Below are positions 17,240 through 25,192 of a stretch of DNA of 64,000 nt, piece after piece. The notes beneath the pieces were generated by a model. It was not told where the DNA came from, ran no database searches, and saw only the letters and a list, made by a program, of their open reading frames with translations. Every line of letters begins with the position of its first letter. Within the stretch, counting starts at the first letter, position 1. The position numbers and the translations under genes were made by a program. Source of the stretch: Rossellomorea vietnamensis (GTDB lineage: Bacteria; Bacillota; Bacilli; Bacillales; Bacillaceae_B); contig NZ_VTEH01000019.1 in the NCBI RefSeq assembly GCF_008180615.1, positions 1 to 64,000 on the forward strand, given 5' to 3'.

Positions 17240-17596
17240 CACTTTATACATATTTCAGCAGAAATAGACCTCTCGTGACCGAAGCAGCCCCACCATCATA
17301 CATATCTCAGCGAAAACCACCTCTCGTGACCAAAGTGCCTGCAACATCATACATATCTCAACGGAAAAAGATCTCTCGTGACCGAAGTGCCCGCACCATC
17401 ATACATATCTCAGTGCAAATGGATCTCCTGTGACCGAAGTGCCCCCAGCTTCATACATATCTCAGCGGAAATAAATCTCTCGAGACCGAAGTGCCCGCAG
17501 CATTATACATATCTCAACGGAAATAGATCTCTCGCGACCGAAGTGCGCGCACCATCATACATATCTCAACGGAAAAAGATCTCTCGTGACCGAAGA
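17240..17596. repeat. tandem array A, 52 bp x 7
   Basis: The landmark ATACATAT recurs at 17246, 17298, 17349, 17401, 17453, 17505 and 17557. Each unit reads roughly ATACATATCTCAACGGAAA, then TAGATCTCTCGTGACCGAAG, then TGCCCGCACCATC. It fills the gap between convergent mtlD and the dehydrogenase gene. No spacers or cas genes, so not CRISPR; frames within it are artefacts. Confidence 0.92.
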
Positions 17597-17671
17597 TATT
17601 CTCCTGCCCCTGGGTTAATTCCAACCTGCCAGCTTTTTTATAAGGAATATAGTAAGGTTCAGAAAAAAAGC

Positions 17672-17711
17672 AAAGGGCATACCTATCAGCTGATAGGTAT
17701 GCCCTTTTTCC
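17672..17711. terminator. bidirectional terminator, 36-nt perfect palindrome
   Basis: Left arm AAAGGGCATACCTATCAG and its exact reverse complement abut with no loop; A- and T-rich flanks make it work in both directions. It lies 17 bases past the stop of the minus-strand dehydrogenase. Confidence 0.85.
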
Positions 17712-17723
17712 CCTCTAAGGGAT

Positions 17724-18680
17724 TCAATACCCTTTCCTGTAATCGACTAAATTGACAGGCGGGGGATTGCCGGAGATATATTCTTTTAAATTGGGGATGA
17801 AGATGTCTTCAATGACCCTCTTATTATAAAACTCTGTCGAGCCGGCAGTGTGGGGGGAAAGGATGACATTTTCCATCTCCCAAAGCGGGCTGTCTTTTTC
17901 CAAAGGTTCTGTTTCGAACACATCCAGGCCGGCTCCTGCGATCTCTTTGGCATTCAGGGCTTGTATCAATTCGTGTTCCTTAACCGTTTCACCACGGCCG
18001 ATATTAATCAGAAAAGCAGAATCCTTCATGGCTTCGAATTCGCTCCTGCCAAACATGCCGCGGGTATCTGGAGTGAGTGGCACAGTGTTAACAACATAAT
18101 CACAGCGGGACAGGACATCATGAAGCTGTTCGGTCCTGAACATTTGGTCGACGTACTCGCTGTCTTTTCCGGAATGGCGGACCCCGAGAACATTCATTCC
18201 AAAGGCTTTGGCAATCTTTGCGGTTTCTTTTCCGATGGCACCGACTCCGATGATCCCAATGGTCTTTCCGTGAATTTCAAGCTTGAGGCCGGAATGAGCC
18301 CATTCCTTCTGAGCCTGATTCCGTATATATGTATGAATTTTCCTCGTCAGGCCGAGCATCATGGCAAAGATGGTTTCAGAAATGGGGTAAGCATGAACTC
18401 CGTTTGCGCTTGTAAGGAGGATACCATTTGAGTCCAGTTGATCTAAAGGCATACTGTCGATTCCAGCGCTCCATGTCTGTATCCAGCGGAGAGCCGAGCC
18501 TTTTTCAAGTGCAGCTTCTTCCATGGAAGTTTTCCAGCCTGCGATAATCTCAGCGTCATTCAAATGGCTCTTCCAATGTTCGGGTTCCTTGCCTGTGATG
18601 ATTTCCCATTGAGGTGCAGCCTGCTGAATCAATTCCAGCTGGTTTTCTTCAAGATGTTGAGCGACAATCAGTTTTTTCAT
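17724..18680 (-). CDS. D-2-hydroxyacid dehydrogenase
   Basis: NAD-dependent 2-hydroxyacid dehydrogenase of 318 residues, acting on an unknown 2-keto/2-hydroxy acid. Nucleotide fold GIIGVGAIGKETA near residue 138; catalytic Arg in INIGRGETV, Glu in AGLDVFETEPL and His in LSPHTAGST, all in the family order. GGAGGG lies eight bases before the start. It has no C-terminal ACT domain, so it is not a full-length SerA. It stands alone between array A and a divergent membrane gene. Family assignment is firm; the substrate is not. Confidence 0.9.
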   Translation of the reverse strand: MKKLIVAQHLEENQLELIQQAAPQWEIITGKEPEHWKSHLNDAEIIAGWKTSMEEAALEKGSALRWIQTWSAGIDSMPLDQLDSNGILLTSANGVHAYPISETIFAMMLGLTRKIHTYIRNQAQKEWAHSGLKLEIHGKTIGIIGVGAIGKETAKIAKAFGMNVLGVRHSGKDSEYVDQMFRTEQLHDVLSRCDYVVNTVPLTPDTRGMFGRSEFEAMKDSAFLINIGRGETVKEHELIQALNAKEIAGAGLDVFETEPLEKDSPLWEMENVILSPHTAGSTEFYNKRVIEDIFIPNLKEYISGNPPPVNLVDYRKGY

Positions 18681-18752
18681 ATAGTAGTCCCTCCATTCTT
18701 TCCTATTATCTTAATAGTACCAAAGTTTTCATAAAAAATAGAAAAGAAAGGT

Positions 18753-18781
18753 TTTACGCGGACAGCAGGTTGTCCTATAAT
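18753..18781 (+). promoter_or_regulatory. promoter of the YdjM-like gene
   Basis: TTTACG, 17-base spacer, TATAAT (18776-18781), 42 bases before the GTG start at 18823. Confidence 0.6.
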
Positions 18782-18822
18782 GGGGAAACCATCAAGAATA
18801 ACAACAGAAAAGAGGAACAATT

Positions 18823-19449
18823 GTGAACGGAACAGCTCATATGGTCATTGGGTCAGGAGCCGGGCTTTTGGCGGCTCAGCATTTACAGGCAGCTCCTGAA
18901 GAGACACTCTTATTGATAGGAGCAGGCGGGCTATCTGGTTTGGTCCCCGATTTGGATGTGGACGGTAAGCTGAGGAATACCTTTACATCGTCTCATAAGT
19001 TTTTGATGTCATTAGCTCAGTTGATAGGAATTGCGGTCATTGTTTACAGCTGGTGGGCAGGAACGGATGCTGAGATGTGGAGAGGGATTGCAGCCGGGTT
19101 GGCAATCATGCTGGTGTCTGTTTTTATCAAGAAGCGGCATTTATTGACTGTTGCGGGAGCGGGTGCATTGACGGGAGGACTTTTTCTCGATGAAAACTGG
19201 CTCTGGTTATTTGGCATTTATATTATCATTGCCTCATTAGTGTCACACCGCAGCTATACCCACTCTCTCCTTGGTGTGGCTTTCTATGCTATTATTCTTT
19301 ATTACCTGCAGATCAGTTTTCAGACTGAAGGAATCTTATTGGCAGGTGCCGGTGGATATATGAGCCACCTGGTTGCTGATATGAAATGGCTGCCTTTTAA
19401 TAAGAGAGGTGTAAAGCTGTTTCTCCCTTTCTCCCGGAAAGAGATTTAA
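18823..19449 (+). CDS. YdjM-type membrane metal-dependent hydrolase
   Basis: Integral membrane protein of 208 residues of the LexA-regulated YdjM-like family often named membrane-bound metal-dependent hydrolase. The conserved polar motifs are visible: NGTAHMVIGSGAG at the N terminus, DLDVDGKL near 45, SHRSYTHSLLG near 145 and GYMSHLVADM near 178, separated by five or six hydrophobic helices. The GTG start follows GAGGAAC. The biochemical role of the family is not settled. A terminator follows, so it is a single-gene unit. Confidence 0.8.
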   Translation: MNGTAHMVIGSGAGLLAAQHLQAAPEETLLLIGAGGLSGLVPDLDVDGKLRNTFTSSHKFLMSLAQLIGIAVIVYSWWAGTDAEMWRGIAAGLAIMLVSVFIKKRHLLTVAGAGALTGGLFLDENWLWLFGIYIIIASLVSHRSYTHSLLGVAFYAIILYYLQISFQTEGILLAGAGGYMSHLVADMKWLPFNKRGVKLFLPFSRKEI

Positions 19450-19454
19450 TTGAT

Positions 19455-19492
19455 AGCTTAAGGGCTTATATATGCCTTTAAGCTTCTTTTTT
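19455..19492 (+). terminator. terminator
   Basis: AGCTTAAGGGC / GCCTTTAAGCT stem followed by TCTTTTTT, directly after the YdjM-like gene. Confidence 0.8.
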
Positions 19493-19620
19493 CTTGGCTC
19501 TTTTCTAAAACTCCTCTTACAATTTGAAATTTGTTTACAGAGTGCCAATTTATACTATGCTTAGATTTCAAAAGATACGGGTATAGTAGAATACTTAAAA
19601 TGTTTATTGGATGAGAGGGT

Positions 19621-20778
19621 GTGCCGTTTGTGAATCTGCCGTTATTTCTTGGTTTATTTCTGTTAGTGCTATTTATTACTGCGTACTTTGGAAACAAGGC
19701 ACTGCGCATACCTGATATTGTCATATATATTCTGCTGGGTGCAGGCATTTCACTTGCCGGACTGCTTGAAGATGTCAAGACGATAGAGGTTGCAGGAGAA
19801 ATCGGTTTGATCCTGTTGTTCTTTCTTCTTGGGATGAAGTATCCATTGAAGGAAATTGCTGCGAAAGGAAAGAAGGTATGGAAGCCGGGCCTATTGGATT
19901 TGGCCCTGGGTGTCGGGGTAACAGCCGGAATCAGTGCCTTGTTCGGACAAGGGCTATTTAATTCCCTTTTGATAGGGGGATTGGTTTATGCGACCAGCTC
20001 TTCAATTACTCTTAAACTTCTTGAACACAATAAGAAACTGGACAGGAAAGAATCGGGATATGTTCTTACCCTGTTGATATTTGAGGATATGGTGGCTCCT
20101 ATCCTTATTACTATCCTTATTGGCCTGAGCGGGGGAGAAGGGTTAAGTATATTGGACTTTCTATTTATTTTCTTGAAAGTCGCATTGCTTGTAGGGCTGG
20201 CGGTTGCCATCAGCCGATTCATCCAGAAAAAGGCGTATACCCTTATTGAAAAATTTCTGCATGAAGATTATCTGCTTGTGTATATTTTAGGAATTGCTTT
20301 GGCGTACGGCGGCTTTGCTCTGCTGCTCGATTTATCAGAGGTAATCGGGGCATTCCTTGCCGGCCTTATGTTTGCAGGCACCAATTTTAAAGACAAGATC
20401 CAGGAGGTGGCACTCCCTGTCAGGAACTTATTTCTGCCATTCTTCTTCCTGAATTTCGGGATTTCACTTGAATTTACTAGTGATATTCCGGCCTTTGGGC
20501 TTCTTTCTGCCATCCTGATCTGGTCGATATTCCATAAACTGATTGTCGGTTATATAGGCGGACAGTGGTACGGACTGAATAAGCAGGAATCGTTGGAAAC
20601 TGGCTTTACTCTGGCACCGAGGGGAGAATTCTCGGTTATCATTGCGGGACTGGCTTCCGGGACACTGCAGATTTTCGCAGGGGTGTACATCCTGGCCGCT
20701 GCGCTTATCGGAATGCTTCTATGTCAGTTGTCCTCGAAAATAGTCGGAGGCAGGGTATTCCGGAAGAATAGCAATTAG
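19621..20778 (+). CDS. CPA2-family cation:proton antiporter
   Basis: Membrane antiporter of about 385 residues with 12 or so hydrophobic segments, related to the KefB/KhtU/YjbQ group that exchanges K+ or Na+ for H+. Family features: GNKALRIPDIVIYILLGAG at the start, IGLILLFFLLGMKY, LTLLIFEDMVAP, EVIGAFLAGLMFAGT and ETGFTLAPRGEFSVIIAG. There is no TrkA-N domain, so a separate regulator would be needed. The start may be the GTG at 19621 or the GTG at 19630, the latter at better distance from GAGAGG. Single gene before a shared terminator with guaC. Confidence 0.88.
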   Translation: MPFVNLPLFLGLFLLVLFITAYFGNKALRIPDIVIYILLGAGISLAGLLEDVKTIEVAGEIGLILLFFLLGMKYPLKEIAAKGKKVWKPGLLDLALGVGVTAGISALFGQGLFNSLLIGGLVYATSSSITLKLLEHNKKLDRKESGYVLTLLIFEDMVAPILITILIGLSGGEGLSILDFLFIFLKVALLVGLAVAISRFIQKKAYTLIEKFLHEDYLLVYILGIALAYGGFALLLDLSEVIGAFLAGLMFAGTNFKDKIQEVALPVRNLFLPFFFLNFGISLEFTSDIPAFGLLSAILIWSIFHKLIVGYIGGQWYGLNKQESLETGFTLAPRGEFSVIIAGLASGTLQIFAGVYILAAALIGMLLCQLSSKIVGGRVFRKNSN

Positions 20779-20792
20779 AAGTGCAGATCAAT

Positions 20793-20832
20793 AAAAAACC
20801 GGGCAATGGTGGAACACCAAAGCCCGGTTTTA
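20793..20832. terminator. bidirectional terminator
   Basis: Stem AAAACCGGGC/GCCCGGTTTT with an inner TGGTG/CACCA stem, between the convergent antiporter gene and guaC. Confidence 0.88.
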
Positions 20833-20839
20833 TTTATGT

Positions 20840-21823
20840 TTAGTACACTTTATCTCCATTGAAGATCGAATTTTTTACGACCACATAATCCACATGGCGG
20901 ATTGCATCTAAATTGGTGCCGCCTGCATAGGAAATAGATGACTGAAGATCCTGCTCCATCTCTGTCAGGGTATCCATCAATGCTCCTTTATGCTCCACGA
21001 ACATTTTCTTGCCTTCTACATTTTTCTTTTCGCCTTTTTGGAATTCTGATGCGGAACCAAAGTATTCTTTATAAAATTTTCCGTCTCTATCAACTGTTTC
21101 GCCAGGTGATTCCTCGTGGCCGGCAAATAGGGAGCCAATCATGACCATGGAAGCTCCAAAACGGACAGACTTTGCAATATCTCCATGCGTACGGATACCG
21201 CCGTCGGCTATGATAGGTTTGCTTGCTGCTTTCGCACACCAGCGGAGAGCTGCCAACTGCCAGCCTCCTGTACCAAAGCCAGTTTTAATTTTTGTGATAC
21301 ATACCTTTCCAGGCCCGATTCCCACTTTTGTAGCGTCTGCACCGGCATGTTCTAATTCTCTTACAGCTTCAGGTGTACCGACGTTTCCAGCAATGACAAA
21401 GCTGTCTGGAAGGTGTTTCTTAATGTGCTTGATCATCTTAATGACTGCATTCGAGTGTCCATGAGCAATATCAATGGTTATGAATTCAGGGGTGATTCCT
21501 TCAGAAGCTAGTTGTTCTACAAATCCATATTCATCTTCTTTAACGCCGACACTGATAGAAGCAATCAGCTCGCGGGAATGCATATCCCTGATAAAAGTCA
21601 GCCGTTCTTCTGGCTTAAAGCGGTGCATTATATAGAAATATCCATTCTCCGCTAAGTAAATTGCAATCTTCTCATCTATTATTGTCTGCATGTTCGCAGG
21701 AACAACTGGCAGTTTAAACGTATGGCCGCCTAATGTTACGGTCGTATCACATTCCGAGCGACTGTTCACTACACATTTTGCAGGAATTAATTGAATATCT
21801 TCATAATCAAACACATTATCCAT
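20840..21823 (-). CDS. guaC: GMP reductase
   Basis: Reduces GMP to IMP with NADPH, recycling guanine nucleotides. Nearly identical in layout to B. subtilis GuaC (YumD): starts MDNVFDYEDIQLIPAKC, has the IMPDH/GMPR loop GIGPGKVCITKIKTG with its catalytic Cys, IIADGGIRTHGDIAKS, and the YKEYFGSASEFQKG region. TAGGAGT eight bases before the ATG at 21823 fixes the start (327 residues); a GTG at 21832 is too close to it. PurR-type boxes lie upstream. Confidence 0.96.
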   Translation of the reverse strand: MDNVFDYEDIQLIPAKCVVNSRSECDTTVTLGGHTFKLPVVPANMQTIIDEKIAIYLAENGYFYIMHRFKPEERLTFIRDMHSRELIASISVGVKEDEYGFVEQLASEGITPEFITIDIAHGHSNAVIKMIKHIKKHLPDSFVIAGNVGTPEAVRELEHAGADATKVGIGPGKVCITKIKTGFGTGGWQLAALRWCAKAASKPIIADGGIRTHGDIAKSVRFGASMVMIGSLFAGHEESPGETVDRDGKFYKEYFGSASEFQKGEKKNVEGKKMFVEHKGALMDTLTEMEQDLQSSISYAGGTNLDAIRHVDYVVVKNSIFNGDKVY

Positions 21824-21836
21824 GAGTAACACTCCT

Positions 21837-21882
21837 AAAAACGAATATTATTTTGATATTGATTAATAAATGTTCGTACATT
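21837..21882 (-). promoter_or_regulatory. PurBox-like pair before guaC
   Basis: Two CGAA-centred boxes face each other: AATGTACGAACATT (read on the minus strand, 21882-21869) and AATATTCGTTTTT (21849-21837). This resembles the PurBox consensus bound by PurR, and B. subtilis guaC belongs to the PurR regulon. The spacing is longer than the usual 16-17 bases, so this is probable, not certain. Confidence 0.5.
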
Positions 21883-21933
21883 ATGTAATTTACCTTATTA
21901 TTGGATTTATGTCAAAGACTTTTTGGCTTTATA

Positions 21934-21994
21934 GCTTTAGTGCTTCACCGCACGAAGAGGGACAGTCCCTTTTCGTGCTGGAATGTGTTAAAGC
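21934..21994. repeat. dispersed palindrome R2, copy 1
   Basis: Hairpin GCACGAAGAGGGAC / GTCCCTTTTCGTGC flanked by GCTTTA... and ...TTAAAGC. Related copies lie at 30725, 45018 and 62113. Here it is between the divergent guaC and peroxiredoxin-like genes. Confidence 0.75.
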
Positions 21995-22085
21995 GCTGTC
22001 GGGGTATTAACACCCAAACGTTTAAAATGGATTTTATCCTCAAGATTGTTATGATAGAATCATCTAATGAAAAGAGGGTGAAAGA

Positions 22086-22628
22086 ATGACGAACATACTT
22101 CAAAATCCTTTCGGCGAAGACCGCAGTTTTGAAGAAGTCATAGAGGGTCAAAAGAGCCTGGTCATATTTGTCAGGCACCCGGGCTGACCGGTTTGCAGAG
22201 ACTTTCTCGCGCAGTTGCGTGAGCATCACCAGCAATTAACCGCCGGAGGGGCACAGGTTATTGCCATAACCCCATCTAATCAATCTTTGCTTGAACAGTT
22301 CACGAGAGAATTCGGTCCATATCCTTTCGAAATATATGGAGATCCCAAGCGGTCCTTGTATAAAAGTATGGGACATAAATCCATGGCGAAGTGGAAACTC
22401 CTTGCATTGGCGGGGAAGGCCTTCTTGAAAGGTGGTAAGAAAGCGTTTCTGCCTGAGGATGAGGGGCAGAAAAAAGTGGTACAGAAGTCCCTTAAAACAC
22501 AGGATGTTTACATCCAGGGAGGTTCCTGGATCTTCGATGAAAATGGTGAAATCATCTGGAGCCATATAGACGAGTCACCTGAGGACCATGCGCCGATTGA
22601 GAAGCTTTTAGAGCAGCTCAATAAATAA
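22086..22628 (+). CDS. peroxiredoxin-like protein, probable selenoprotein (UxxC)
   Basis: Thioredoxin-fold AhpC/TSA-like protein of 180 residues, likely a cytosolic thiol redox enzyme. Reading starts at the ATG at 22086, with GAGGGTG seven bases before. The frame is continuous to 22628 except for one TGA at 22185-22187 (codon 34). It falls exactly where relatives have the first redox cysteine: FVRHPG-TGA-PVCRDFLAQLR corresponds to the family motif RHxGCPxCRExLxQL, giving UxxC with Cys37. A hairpin fitting the bacterial SECIS rules follows at 22206. The rest is clean (VIAITPSNQSLLEQF, GDPKRSLYKSMG, QGGSWIFDENGEI). A start at 22215 would remove the active site. The alternatives are a nonsense mutation or a sequencing error. 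Confidence 0.75.
22185..22223 (+). promoter_or_regulatory. Sec UGA codon and SECIS-like hairpin
   Basis: After the UGA (22185-22187) comes an 18-base gap, then a 7-bp stem CTCGCGC (22206-22212) / GCGTGAG (22217-22223) with apical loop AGTT. The loop begins 25 bases after the UGA and has G as its second base. Both match the known bacterial SECIS pattern of a small apical stem-loop within the coding region, with G in the first two loop positions. Confidence 0.65.
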
Positions 22629-22633
22629 AAAAA

Positions 22634-22664
22634 AGCCCCTTTCCGAAATTGGAAAGGGGGTTTG
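22634..22664 (+). terminator. terminator after the peroxiredoxin-like gene
   Basis: CCCCTTTCC / GGAAAGGGG stem with loop GAAATT, preceded by eight A and followed by a TTTGTGTTT run. Confidence 0.85.
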
Positions 22665-22829
22665 TGTTTCTTGAGGAAATTTATTAGTCACACCTGCGTG
22701 GACAACTACTAACGAATAGATTAAATGAGCCGAATAGAGCTGAATCTCTTAGGAGCATTTTCTCACTGAGCTCAGCAGGCTGCCACTGCTTTTATTATAA
22801 GGCAGGTCGAAAATCAGGCAGCATTTTTT

Positions 22830-23188
22830 TCTTGAGAACATTTGCCTGTCGGGGCTGATCGAGGCGCTTCCGCTTCTGGGCCGTCCAGCTGCAGCGCCTG
22901 AGGGTCCGTACCCACTGGAACGGACTTAGCCCCTCGGGGTCAAATAACTCTCAGAGAATAAAAGGAAAAACCGCTTATTTTCTCCGGAGAATATTTGCCT
23001 GTCGGGGCTGATCGAGGCGCCTCCGCTTCTGTGCCGTCCAGCTGCAGCGCCTGAGGGTCCGTACCCACTGGAACGGACTTAGCCCCTCGGGGTCAAATAA
23101 CCCCCGGAGAATAAAAGGAAAAACCGCCTTTTTTTCTCCGGGGAATATTTGCCTGTCGGGGCTGAACAAGGCGCTTCCGCTTTTGTGC
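22830..23188 (-). repeat. R1 repeat, 2 full copies plus a partial
   Basis: Two tandem units of about 153 bp plus part of a third. Read on the minus strand they run from the stop codon of the gene at 23189 in this order: CAAAAGCGGAAGCGCC, CAGCCCCGACAGGCAAATATT, hairpin CCCCGGAGAA/TTCTCCGGGG, GGTTATTTGACCCCGAGGGG, TAAGTCCGTTCCAGTGGGTA, GGCGCTGCAGCTGGAC. The stretch 22665-22829 before it shows nothing I can name. Confidence 0.85.
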
Positions 23189-23476
23189 CTAGATGATCTT
23201 TTTTATGCTGTGCCTTGTATAATAGCTCTGATAGCGATAAAAGATTTCAGCTTGAACTTTCTGCTCATCCAGAAAGAAAGTGTAGTAGGTCTGGACAGAG
23301 GTAGAGTTTTTCTCGTAAGGGATGTTCAGCCTTTCTGCCACAGATTCCACATGGTCCTCAATGTCGGTCTTTCTAATTGTTACGGGCTGATCACTTTGCT
23401 GACGTGCTTTTTCAACATAGTTATCTAAGCAAGACAAGATTTCTTGTTCTTTCTGAGAGAAGTCATTGATGTTCAT
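23189..23476 (-). CDS. conserved small protein, unknown function
   Basis: 95 residues, soluble and charged, with no signal or membrane segment. GAGGAT lies about ten bases before the ATG, which supports a real gene. The first half (residues 5-60) looks helical (FSQKEQEILSCLDNYVEKA), the second half has YYTFFLDEQKVQAEIFYRYQ. I do not recognise the family. Its stop codon is directly followed by an R1 repeat. Confidence 0.65.
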   Translation of the reverse strand: MNINDFSQKEQEILSCLDNYVEKARQQSDQPVTIRKTDIEDHVESVAERLNIPYEKNSTSVQTYYTFFLDEQKVQAEIFYRYQSYYTRHSIKKII

Positions 23477-23537
23477 TCTGGTCTATCCTCATCCTTTTTA
23501 ACAATAATTTAGTTAATTACAATATATGGAAATTAAA

Positions 23538-23576
23538 AAAGTCAGAAAAGAAGGCGGGATCCCTCTCTTCTGACTT
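23538..23576 (-). terminator. probable terminator for the DUF2294 gene
   Basis: AAGTCAGAAAAGA / TCTCTTCTGACTT stem (one mismatch) around GGCGGGATCC; on the minus strand it is followed by TTTTTAATTT. Confidence 0.6.
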
Positions 23577-23677
23577 ATGTCCGGTTCCATGCCCATTCAT
23601 TGCTATCAGAAACTCATTATTGGTTGCGATTGATATTTTATATAATACCATGAGAGGTACTACTTATCAAAGACTTT

Positions 23678-24376
23678 TTAAGAGGGCTTCAAATGTAAGA
23701 GGATGAAGCTTTTATCACCATCAAAGTCCCAGTCCACAAAGATGTCCTTCAGTTCCGCATCTAAATGCTCTTCAAATCTTTCTTTATATTCAAAGAGGAA
23801 CCTTTTTTCCAAATTACGCTTGGTTATCCGGAGTGTTTCGTGAAACCCGAGGCGAATCAGCTCCTTTTCGAGGAGGATAAAAATCCCCTTTCGAACGATA
23901 AGAAGGGTGCGGGGGTTCTGCATGATAGAATATGTTTCCTCCGGTGGTTTTTGTACAGCGGTGGTGATTTGAATGATATCCTCAATTAGAGCGCCGCTGT
24001 TTTTATAATCATTGATTTCCGGCAGAGGATGTTCTTTATCAGGAGCTGTGAGAACTGCAATCATCATACCTGTCTTATCTGTAAGGTTCCAATCATAATA
24101 AAATTCAGCCACACGGCCTTCTGTATTTAATTCGATAAAAGATGTAACTTCCTTCGTTAATGTTTCCATCATTAAGTCTCTAGTTTTTTCAACATAAACC
24201 GTCTGATCACTATCCATAAGGGATTGCTCCATAGGTGACAGAAAGTCCGAGAACTGAGTAACCACATAGGGGCCGGATACCGTACATACGACGTTTCCGG
24301 GTCCGCGGCCGAAATGGTCTCTGAGCAGACGGCCAATATAACTAGAAATAGTTTTTTCTAACTTGGTTTTTACCAT
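23678..24376 (-). CDS. DUF2294 (Na-translocating-like) protein, two domains
   Basis: 232 residues without membrane segments. The first 115 match the DUF2294 pattern (KLEKTISSYIGRLLRDHFGRGPGNV, then SLMDSDQTVYVEKTRDLM), and the second half is a diverged repeat of it (YSIMQNPRTLLIVRKGIFILLEKELIRLGF). The ATG at 24376 has GGAGAGG six bases before; the earlier ATG at 24391 lies inside that ribosome site. Function is not established for the family; the old name of Na-translocating protein is not supported by any membrane segment here. Confidence 0.72.
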   Translation of the reverse strand: MVKTKLEKTISSYIGRLLRDHFGRGPGNVVCTVSGPYVVTQFSDFLSPMEQSLMDSDQTVYVEKTRDLMMETLTKEVTSFIELNTEGRVAEFYYDWNLTDKTGMMIAVLTAPDKEHPLPEINDYKNSGALIEDIIQITTAVQKPPEETYSIMQNPRTLLIVRKGIFILLEKELIRLGFHETLRITKRNLEKRFLFEYKERFEEHLDAELKDIFVDWDFDGDKSFILLHLKPS

Positions 24377-24577
24377 AAAATACCTCTCCATTTAAATTAT
24401 TCCTTTAAAATCTCTTTCCCCTTTACGTGAGAAATGAAACTTTTCAATTGTACTTATGCCAGTTAGGATGGACATTTGAAAAGGATTAATACTTTTTTGG
24501 AATGCGGAGAAGCAAAAATTCTTTTATAATAAAAACCATATATTATCATACCTAAAGGGTTGAGGAGGTGGTACTAC

Positions 24578-24661
24578 ATGACGAGATTCCATTCCTTGTC
24601 AGAATCAGCAGCGACTCATGCAAAGCCTGGTATCAGGAAGGCGATACTTTGCATGGGGTGA
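24578..24661 (+). CDS. 27-residue leader peptide (candidate)
   Basis: Short frame MTRFHSLSESAATHAKPGIRKA... with a strong GAGGAGGTG site ahead of its ATG. Its last third overlaps one arm of two competing hairpins that lead to the ribosome site of the HTH gene at 24765. A short ORF with so strong a site before a structured leader suggests translational attenuation; it could also be an ordinary small protein. A TATAAT at 24525 may be the promoter -10, but no good -35 is seen. Confidence 0.5.
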   Translation: MTRFHSLSESAATHAKPGIRKAILCMG

Positions 24662-24756
24662 ATATAATTTAGACAATCGCCCAACCATGCTTTCACGTTT
24701 CTGATTGAACCGGCTTTGCACCTTATTTTTCTTTTTATAAAAAAATAATAAGGAGC
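24618..24756 (+). promoter_or_regulatory. candidate attenuator before the HTH gene
   Basis: Segment 24619-24627 (TGCAAAGCC) can pair with 24647-24654 (CTTTGCAT) or with 24712-24720 (GGCTTTGCA). Directly after the latter, CCTTATTTTT (24721-24730) can pair with the AAAAATAATAAGG ending at 24753, which covers the AAGGAG ribosome site of the next gene. Ribosome position on the leader ORF would decide which pairs form. Confidence 0.45.
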
Positions 24757-24764
24757 TGGCTGAA

Positions 24765-25028
24765 ATGAAAGCAGTAAAAACTCAACATGTTTTACCTGAA
24801 CATTTACTTAAGGAAATCCAGAAGTACGTGCAGGGAAAAACCATCTATATCCCGAAGCAAAAATCTTCTTATCAAAAGTGGGGTTCACGTTCAGGAGGTA
24901 GGAAAATGATTGAAGAGCGGAACGCAAGGATTAAAGAGGCATTCAAAAACGGATGCAGAATTGATAGACTTGCAGAAGATTATTTTCTTTCTTCGGAAAC
25001 CATTAAGAAGATTGTATACTCTAAATAA
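24765..25028 (+). CDS. CD3324-family helix-turn-helix protein
   Basis: 87-residue DNA-binding protein of the CD3324/Mor-like type. The N-terminal part VLPEHLLKEIQKYVQGKTIYIPKQ and the central KWGSRSGGRKMIEERNARIKEAF fit the family, followed by the HTH DRLAEDYFLSSETIKKIVYS. AAGGAG lies nine bases before the ATG. The leader with competing hairpins suggests control at translation. Its targets are unknown; neighbours are a DUF2294 gene and an EF-G-binding protein. Confidence 0.78.
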   Translation: MKAVKTQHVLPEHLLKEIQKYVQGKTIYIPKQKSSYQKWGSRSGGRKMIEERNARIKEAFKNGCRIDRLAEDYFLSSETIKKIVYSK

Positions 25029-25074
25029 TTGATGGTAAGCATTGGCATCCAGTGTTTCGCCTTAGTACGTTTTC

Positions 25075-25097
25075 CAGGGGGAGCTTCCCTTTTTATG
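25075..25097 (+). terminator. terminator after the HTH gene
   Basis: Short hairpin AGGGGGAGCTTCCCT followed by TTTT, 47 bases after the stop. Confidence 0.5.
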
Positions 25098-25192
25098 GCG
25101 AATTCTGTTTAAGGGCATTCCCGGCATATCCTTGCCGGAGATTCCTGGATATAATAGAAGTATCGTAAAAGGAAGAGTTTAAAGGAGTAATA

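Noticed and set aside
17240..17596. CRISPR array
   Set aside because: The units are tandem without unique spacers, 52 bp long and diverged between copies, and no cas genes are near. The same holds for arrays B to F.
22215..22628. Short protein starting at TTG 22215
   Set aside because: It has no ribosome site and would lack the redox motif; the TTG lies in the SECIS-like hairpin. The full frame from 22086 with TGA read as Sec is the better explanation.
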